Source: Chrysemys picta bellii
Lineage: Eukaryota > Chordata > Testudines > Emydidae
Direction: 5' to 3'
Assembly (NCBI RefSeq): GCF_011386835.1
Contig: NC_088805.1
Span: forward strand, 14,504,836 to 14,568,835
DNA length: 64,000 nt
Both the position numbers and the translations under genes were made by a program. The notes beneath the pieces are model-generated. The model did no database searches, had not been told where the DNA came from, and was given only the letters and a program-made list of their open reading frames with translations. Below, one piece after another: positions 57,801 through 64,000 of the stretch. Position 1 is the stretch's first letter. Each line of letters opens with the position of its first letter.

Positions 57801-58524
57801 CCCAACCGATTCTCCCACCTCTCTATTTTCCATTGCCCTCCAACCCATCCCCTGCCCATTGTGCTGCCACGTACATGTGTCCAGGGAGCCCCTGAGCTCT
57901 TTCTCCTCTGCCCTGCTGAGAAGGGGAGTGTGAGAGGCTCACACAGACCCCTTGAAGGCCAAATTACAGGAAGGAAGCCTCAGCAACAGCCCAACTCGCA
58001 CCCGCGTCTGATTAAACAAACATGAACGCACTGATTCACTGGGAAACTTTGATCCCGTCCAGCCGTCTTTGCAGTGTCTTTGTGGCCACAGGTTAGATGC
58101 TGTACAAATTTAAAGCAGAAAGTACTTTACACCGAAGGAACCTACACTGCCTGAAATGGACACCAAACACCCGCACTTCCTTAATGAATCACTAAATATC
58201 AGTCTAACAGGTTTTAAAGAGCAATGCAAACTTCTTGTATTGCTGAGAAGACAAACGGGGCTGGTAGCGCTGCATAGAGCTGTAGCTATCAGACTTCTTG
58301 TGAAATCACTGGGCTGTAGCGCACAATGGCTTACTGTGCTAATGGGTGTTCTGGAGGCCTGGATTCAAATCCTGGTTGCATTAGGACTTTCAATAGTACA
58401 ACAAGGAGCACTACCATCGTCAGTTACTTCTGGTACATGGCTGGAAAAATATTAGTAATTCAGGGGTCTTTTTCCTTCTCTTCCTTCTCTAGAACATGTT
58501 CTCCAGCCAGTGAGCAGGGAGCTC
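54820..58524. other. V15-V16 spacer
   Basis: No gene; counterpart of 24640-28350, with the LTR-like element (55689-56425), spacer module (56515-58020) and tRNA-like stretch (58313-58386). Confidence 0.6.
55689..56425 (+). mobile_element. LTR-like element, copy D
   Basis: Duplicate of 25501-26250, with TATAAAAA near 56046 and AATAAA at 56333-56338. A small deletion near 55848 distinguishes it. Limits approximate; no internal coding region. Confidence 0.6.
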
Positions 58525-58532
58525 ATTTGCAT
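58525..58532 (+). promoter_or_regulatory. Octamer of V16 promoter
   Basis: Perfect ATTTGCAT 110 nt before the V16 ATG, followed by 'gagtttaaggga'. Confidence 0.9.
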
Positions 58533-58634
58533 GAAGGGGCCGTTCTCCAGCGCTGGGAGTTTAAGGGAGAATCGGAGGGTCCCAGCCACAGACCCGTTTG
58601 CCTCAGGAAGCCGAGCTTGTGTGGATTCCCCACC

Positions 58635-59151
58635 ATGGCCTGGGCCCCTCTGCTCCTCACACTGCTCACTTACTGCGTTGGTAAGGGCGGAGGGTTGGGT
58701 TTCTCTGAATGGATCCTAAGTCCAGGGGCTGATCACTAACTGGGCTTTGGGTTGAAATCCCTGGGACTCGCTCTCTGATTTGGGAAGAACATTTCTCAGA
58801 CAAGGGAGGCAGGTTGTGATTGGTTGGTTTCTATCGCTCTCTCCAGGTTGGAGTTCCCAGAGTGCGCTGAATCAGACCAGCTCCGTGGCAGTGAAACCAG
58901 GGGAGACGGCCGAGCTGCACTGCACACTGCAAGGGGTGGAGTACATTAGTAACAACAACCCATCCTGGTATCAGCAGAGATCGGGGACGGCCCCTCGGTT
59001 ACTGATCTATAAATCTAGGAGCAGAGCCTCCGGGATCCCCGAGCGCTTCTCTGGCGAGACGAATGGTAACAGGGCGTCGTTAACCATCACTGGAGCCCAG
59101 GCCGAGGATGAGGCTGATTATTACTGTGCTGTGTGGACTGGGAGTGCTCAT
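58635..59151 (+). CDS. IGLV: V16: Ig lambda V segment, V7/V16 subfamily
   Basis: Lambda V segment, copy D partner of V7. Leader exon 58635-58680 encodes [16 protein letters not shown]. The intron is 58681-58846 (166 nt). V exon 58847-59151 begins GWSSQSALNQTSSVAVKPGE; the Thr-to-Asn change relative to V7 creates an N-Q-T glycosylation sequon in FR1. FR1 Cys is in ELHCTLQG, CDR1 VEYISNNNP, then WYQQRSGTAPRLLIY, RFSGETNGNRASLTI, EADYYC and AVWTGSAH. Open frame, normal splice sites and consensus heptamer. Confidence 0.93.
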
Positions 59152-59190
59152 CACAGTGACACAGTCAGATGAGGAACTGAGACGAAAACT
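59152..59190 (+). other. V16 recombination signal (23-RSS)
   Basis: Heptamer CACAGTG 59152-59158, 23-nt spacer, nonamer ACGAAAACT 59182-59190, identical elements to V7. Confidence 0.9.
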
Positions 59191-62100
59191 CCCCTGTTGA
59201 ACGAAGCTTCCTTTTCGCTGCATAGCAGCTGCAGGCCCAGGTTTACGGTGCATGTCTCACTCTGATCTGGGGGGATGACTTCCTGTAGAGCTAACGAGAC
59301 AGAGACAGCCGGGGGTATGAGGGATATGAGACAGCCTCCCACTTATCCCATCCCTGCACTGGCTTCCCTCATTTCCACCCATTCCTTTTCAGTCTCAGTC
59401 CCCTATTCCGTCCCTTTTCAGTTCCTGCCCCCTTCTCGAGTCCCCCTTCAACTCCTTCTCAGACACCCGTAGAGACCCCCCTTGCGAGTCACCTGCCCTT
59501 AGCTGCTTCCGCTGCCTCTCTCAGGTGCCAGGCACAATAATGGTCTCTGGTGGCCACAAGAGAACGCCTGGCCACAGCCCAGCCAGATGTGTGAGATTCC
59601 GGTCGACGGGCGGGCGTGGCAGGACTGCCAAAGGCTGGCAGACAAGTGAGGTGTGGGACACTTGGCAGCCCTGTCTTTCCCACTGGTGAGCAAATTCACA
59701 AAGGGTTTCCGTGGAGCTGATCCTGATTTACACTGCAGTGAGATCGGAGCCTGGCCCATCCGCCCTAGCACTACCCCAGCTAACGGGAGAGGGCTTCTTA
59801 GCTCTGCCTCATGCCTGAGAGACCTGCAAATGGTCATTGGAGAGAGAGACCCTGCATTGTCCTATGAACATTCAAAACTGTACTGGGCAACCCAACCCCA
59901 CCCCACCCACCCCTTCAAGGATTTAACCCAGGCATTGAACTGCAAATGCCATCAGCACTGCAGATTCGTACCAGCCCTCAGAGCTAAGCGTGTGGAGCTC
60001 TTGGCCTGTGGAATGAAATAAGGTGTGACTGCAGCAGGATGCCGTCCCAGAGCAGATCCTGAATAGAGCCCAACATCGAGAACACCCTGGATCATCACCA
60101 GGGAACAGGGGTACGCTCAAGTGTGTGTGACGCAGGCCATCGCCATGAGAGTGCACTGGGGACAGTCTCAGTAGGAAAAGACACCAGCCATCAGAGTTAT
60201 AAGGTTCTTGGGTCCCAAGGCCCCTCTCCTTCCCTCACCGTCCATGCTCAAATCATGATATGTCCTACCGTGAATGGACATGGACAACAATTCATCACCA
60301 TCTGCTTTATAACACCCCTTAACATATTTGAAGACTGTTATTAGGTTTCCCACCTCAATCATCTTTTCTCGTGCCCATTTTTTTTTTACCTTGCCTCATA
60401 GGTATGTTTCTACAGCTTTTCTCATTTGTGTTTCTCTTCTCTGGATTCTCTCCAGTTTGTTTACATCTTTCTTAAAGTGAGGTGCCCAATGGAGCTGAAC
60501 AATTCTCTCCCGTGTCTTCAATACGACGCTCCTATTAATTCATCCCAGACCGATATTTGCCTTTTTTGCAATTGGGTCATATTGGCTCATATTCAATTTG
60601 TGATTCACTATAACCACCAGGTCCTTGTCAGCTGTATTCCTGCCGAGCCAGTTATGTCCCAGAGAGAGTGGGCACAGCAGACCTGTGAAGAGAAAGAGGT
60701 GTCAACTGTGATGGAGAATCCCATGGGATAAAGGTCTTGTGATTGGCTGCACGCAGGGCTAGAGGAGAGGAATCCACATGGGCCGTCTACAGATATTTTC
60801 ATTTGTTACATGCGCTGAATGAAGTGTTTCCAGTCTCAGAACTGAGGAGGCCAAGTCCTGAAGCTCTGGGAGAATAGTTGGAAGTCATGGCTACAGGAAT
60901 GGCCAGATTCAGCTTTTCCTCCAGCCAATGACTGGCAGTTTAATAAACTCCTTTTCCTTACAACTGTAGGATGGGTTGTTCCAGCAGCAGCCTCTCTCTG
61001 ATCCTCACAGAGGCTTCCATGCGCTCTAGGGCTGCCCAGCTAATAAGCTCAGAACAGCTCCATCCATTCCACACTGCTTCTCTCTTGGGAACAAGCCTCT
61101 GAGGGACATCCCAGAAGAAGGTTATTTTCAGGGGTGAACCATGTGTTAACTAGAGCCTGTCTCAGGGATACCTGCTGCCCATTCACAATCACACGGACCG
61201 GGGTGACTTTCACTGGCAATCACATGAGATCCCTCTGGCAACACCACTACCTGGTGTTGACCTGGGCGCCAGCACTGGGAAAGGATGGCATGTACTGTGA
61301 GTCTCTTTTAATACAGTTTAGCCGCTGGACAGTAGGGGAGGAGCCAGCACCATGTGACCAGCCAGCTCTCTGCAGAACAGGAGCAAGTGCTCCACAGAGC
61401 ACAGTGTAGGACTCTGACTTAGAACCGCACAATCCCACGATCATACAGCCGGGGAAACGTGACGTAACAATGGGCTAGACAGGAATCAGTATTACCTAGT
61501 AGCTCGTGTTCCTAGAGCTCCGTACAGCTTCAGAGCACTTTGCAAACAGTAACTGATTAATTCTCACCACACCCCTAGGACACGGGTGGGGTTTATTGGC
61601 CTCATTCCACAACTGGAAGGAAGAAGGCAGAGGGGTAAGTGACTTAGCCAGTGCCATACAATGAGGCAATGAACTTGGCGTCTGTTCATTCACTCAGTGT
61701 TGCGAATCCCTGTGACTTCCCCCAGCCCTGCGCTGATGGGTCAGTACGGCTGTGACAGTGGCAATTTCCAGCAATATTCTGGATGAATCTTATTAAATCA
61801 AGTTGAAGTATTTTAAGAGCCCATTGTATTAAAAATGCAAATGTCTATGGAGCATTGTGGGATGGTTGGGAACTTCGTTCGGAGGAAGACGGTTTAACGC
61901 ATTATCTGGGAAGTACTGTGACCTTCACATGGCCATGCTGGACAATGTAGCAGGCAGGACAAATCTTTTGGGACGATAGGTGTGAAGTGGAATTCCTAGG
62001 AAGTCGTGGGGAGGAGGGGATTTCAACCCCCCGTTTAGGGACTTAGCCTCTGAAGCTTGAACCTTTTGTCTGCTGATCACCTGTTCTCTTAGGACATTTC

Positions 62101-62555
62101 AAAGACCCAAAGTGGGTTCTTCAGGGACCAACTGACAAAGAAAGGAATCGTAAATGAATAGCCTGACATTAAGTGGACTCGGGGCCTTTGTTCTGATCTA
62201 GGAAGTGGACGGGATCTCCAGTCCGGGGTGGGCTTGACGTGGGAGGGTCACAATAGGAAGAACAGAGATGTTCCAGATAATCGGGGTGCTGGTGGCACTG
62301 GCCAGAGGCCTGTGGCTAGAATGACAAATGCCTCAGGTCCGGGTTGGAATGGGAGAAGCTGGTACAGACCATTCCCATGCTCCGTCCTACTGCATCTGGA
62401 GTCACCAGAGAGCACAGAGTTATCAATGAGGCAGAGAGCGGGACTCTGCCTGCTCTGTGCTCTCAGCCCATTGAAACAACCTCCCTTGGGTTGTTTCTGG
62501 CCCCTTTAAGAAAGAGCTAGAACTGGAGAGGCAGGAGCCTTGGAGTGAGCAGTAG
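59191..62555. other. V16-V17 spacer
   Basis: No gene. Counterpart of the V7-V8 spacer up to 62235, with CR1 (60265-60655) and MIR-like (61497-61675) copies. From about 62236 to 62555 it resembles the DNA just upstream of V6 (23690-23996) instead. Confidence 0.6.
60265..60655 (-). repeat. CR1 LINE 3' region, copy D
   Basis: Duplicate of 30090-30480. Confidence 0.75.
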
Positions 62556-62563
62556 ATTTGCAT
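62556..62563 (+). promoter_or_regulatory. Octamer of V17 promoter
   Basis: Perfect ATTTGCAT 109 nt before the V17 ATG, with the standard block and TTTAAGAG. V8 lacks this part. Confidence 0.9.
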
Positions 62564-62664
62564 GAAGGGGCCGTTCTCCAGCGCTGCGGGTTTAAGAGAG
62601 AATCGGAGGTTCCCAGCCAGAGACCCATTTGCCTCAGGAAGCCGAGTTCATCTGGATTCCCACC

Positions 62665-63137
62665 ATGGCCTGGGCCCCTCTGCTCCTCACACTGCTCACT
62701 TACTGCGTTGGTAAGTGGTGGGGGTTTATCTGCTGAATGATCAAACTAAGAATTTATTAGCTGTAACGCTAAGAAGCTGTGATGTGCTCCGTGCTAAGGG
62801 GAGTTCTGATGAGCTTGTTTCTCATGTTTCAGGTTTAAGTTCCCAACAGCTCCAGCCGCTGAAGACATCTGAGTTCGTGTCTCCTGGCGGGACCGTGACC
62901 CTCTCCTGTAGCCTGAGCAGTGGGGCCATCACTGATAATAACTACCCACGCTGGGTTCAACAGAGACTGGGGAATGTTCCTCGGCTGATCATGTACAGCA
63001 CGAGTACCAGGCCCTCCGGGATCCCAGCGCGTTTCACTGGCTCCAGATCGGGTAACACCATGTCCTTGACTATCGCTGGGGCCCTAGCAGAGGATGATGC
63101 TGATTATTACTGTTCTGTATGGACGGGGAGTGCTCAT
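62665..63137 (+). CDS. IGLV: V17: Ig lambda V segment, WVQQ subfamily
   Basis: Lambda V segment. Leader exon 62665-62710 encodes [16 protein letters not shown]. The intron is 62711-62832 (122 nt). V exon 62833-63137 begins GLSSQQLQPLKTSEFVSPGG. It has TLSCSLSSG, CDR1 GAITDNNYP, RWVQQRLGNVPRLIM, CDR2 region [33 protein letters not shown], and CDR3 SVWTGSAH. Same subfamily as V6/V12/V15. The leader and 5' UTR are closest to the orphan leader V8. Open frame; promoter, splice and recombination signals intact. Confidence 0.93.
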
Positions 63138-63176
63138 CACAGCGATACAACCAGATGGGGAAGTGATACAAAAACC
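63138..63176 (+). other. V17 recombination signal (23-RSS, CACAGCG)
   Basis: Heptamer CACAGCG 63138-63144, 23-nt spacer, nonamer ACAAAAACC 63168-63176. Confidence 0.9.
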
Positions 63177-64000
63177 TCCCTCCCCAGCCTGTGCCCTGTT
63201 GGGAGCACTTAATCTTTGCACCGGTGGTGACGGGGCAAAGCCAATGTTATGGGCACAGACTGGGCGGTAGTTTCTCTCTTTACAAACTTCCCCATGACAC
63301 AGCAATACAGCCTGGGAGAACTGGGGCCGCCTTTTGGGGGCTTATAGACAGAGTGGGAGATTAGTTTGAAAGGCTCCAAACATGGGCTGAATTGTCTGGC
63401 GGTGTCAATTCGTGTAGCTCCACTGACTGCAGGGGGGCTAGGTCGATTTACACAGCTGGGAATCACATTCACAATGCCTGTCGCTGTTATCAGTTGGTTC
63501 TCGCCCCCCCGTCCAGGTACCTGCAAAACCCTCAGCCCTAAAATGAAACACCAAATAATGAAAATCCCAGTGATCTGCCCAAGATCCCATCCAGCCATGA
63601 ACAGGTACAAGCACGAAGGCCTTATGCTCCCCTTCCAGCCCCTCCTGTGACCCGGTGTGTCTGGGGCAGCCCTCACTGAAAATGCCAAGGTCTGGGCAGG
63701 CTGTAAAAGATAGAGCAGATATTCCCCAAACTGGTGGTTAACATTGAAGTTAGACTCACCAATCAGTCACAAACTGTGTTCCTGATCTCCCACCCCCCTT
63801 GGTTATCAAGAAGCTGAAAAAGAAATCACACAGCCCCCCTTTATTACATTCCAGTTCTCTGGCTCCCAATCAGCACCTAGGTCCAATAGAGTGAGAAGTT
63901 ATTTAAAAGTTCTGCTCACATATACAAAAAGTTCTTCTGAACCTAAAGGGTCAGCCACATTACCAGGTCAACATGAGTTTGGATCAGGGACGGCTCTAGT
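63177..64000. other. Spacer after V17, with an hAT-like end at the edge
   Basis: No gene seen up to the window edge. CAGGGACGGCTCTAG at 63985-63999 matches 13 of 15 bases of the reverse complement of the hAT-like end at 20835-20849, so an element of that family probably starts here and continues outside. Confidence 0.5.

Larger units (their letters stand above)
54170..62235 (+). repeat. Segmental duplication copy D (V15-V16)
   Basis: Counterpart of 23990-32058. V15 aligns with V6 and V16 with V7 at offsets of 30180 and 30173. Spacers align almost continuously with few indels, so this is a younger-looking duplication than the spacer modules. Confidence 0.87.

Noticed and set aside
1..64000. 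Kappa locus, or V genes in inverted orientation
   Set aside because: All V-side signals have 23-nt spacers, which fits lambda and not kappa (12-nt). No reverse-complement leader, WYQQ-coding stretch or RSS was seen on the minus strand.
1..64000. J segments, constant exons or CRISPR-like arrays
   Set aside because: No J motif (F-G-X-G with upstream 12-RSS) or C-domain exon was found, and no regularly spaced short repeats exist; the only tandem array is the three-unit minisatellite.

Overview
This window is a stretch of an immunoglobulin lambda light-chain variable (IGLV) cluster from a non-mammalian amniote. The interspersed repeats (many CR1 LINE tails, Penelope-like tails, a tRNA-headed SINE, retroviral-type solo LTRs, hAT- and Tigger-like DNA elements) fit a sauropsid, most likely a turtle. 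That species call is inference from remembered repeat types, not from a search. There is no bacterial-style gene organisation. Nearly all long open frames are chance frames in spacer DNA.

Seventeen V units or relics lie on the + strand. I label them V1-V17 by leader ATG: 1492, 6154, 12392, 17832, 21386, 24106, 28462, 32499, 37176, 40095, 41185, 43924, 47566, 50945, 54286, 58635 and 62665. A complete unit has an ATTTGCAT octamer about 75-165 nt upstream, a TATA-like box (usually TTTAAG), a leader exon split after the first base of a codon, a short intron with GT..AG ends, a V exon with the conserved Cys-Trp-YYC frame, and a recombination signal (heptamer, 23-nt spacer, nonamer). The 23-nt spacer on the V side marks lambda rather than kappa. 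Thirteen units look intact (V1, V2, V3, V6, V7, V9, V10, V12-V17). Four are broken: V4 has a nonsense codon, V5 and V11 are internally deleted, and V8 is a leader exon only. A further 5' UTR relic lies at 45054-45121. No J or C segment was seen, so the joining end lies outside the window.

The layout is shaped by segmental duplication. Copy A (about 9.93-24.65 kb: V3, V4, V5, V6) and copy B (about 33.90-44.46 kb: V9, V10, V11, V12) are one ancestral block. Copy B has lost the V3 equivalent through two deletions. Copy A has lost the V10 equivalent, with an hAT-like fragment in its place. Copy C (about 23.99-32.24 kb: V6, V7) and copy D (about 54.17-62.24 kb: V15, V16) are a second duplication about 30.17 kb apart. 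V8 and V17 follow them as a related pair. V1, V2, V13 and V14 are not in these large copies.

The V segments fall into several subfamilies: V1/V10 (long FR3 with NLWNLVIS); V2; V3; V4/V9; V6/V12/V15/V17 (WVQQ or WIQQ, CACAGCG heptamer); V14 with the remnants V5/V11; V7/V16; and the classical V13. In a B cell one V would be joined to a downstream J-C unit. The uniform orientation means joining by deletion if J-C lies to the right. No sequence here points to a new non-immunoglobulin system. The most notable points are reciprocal V loss after duplication, CDR-focused divergence between duplicates, two intronless leader-FR3 fusion frames, and the odd retroelement insertions.
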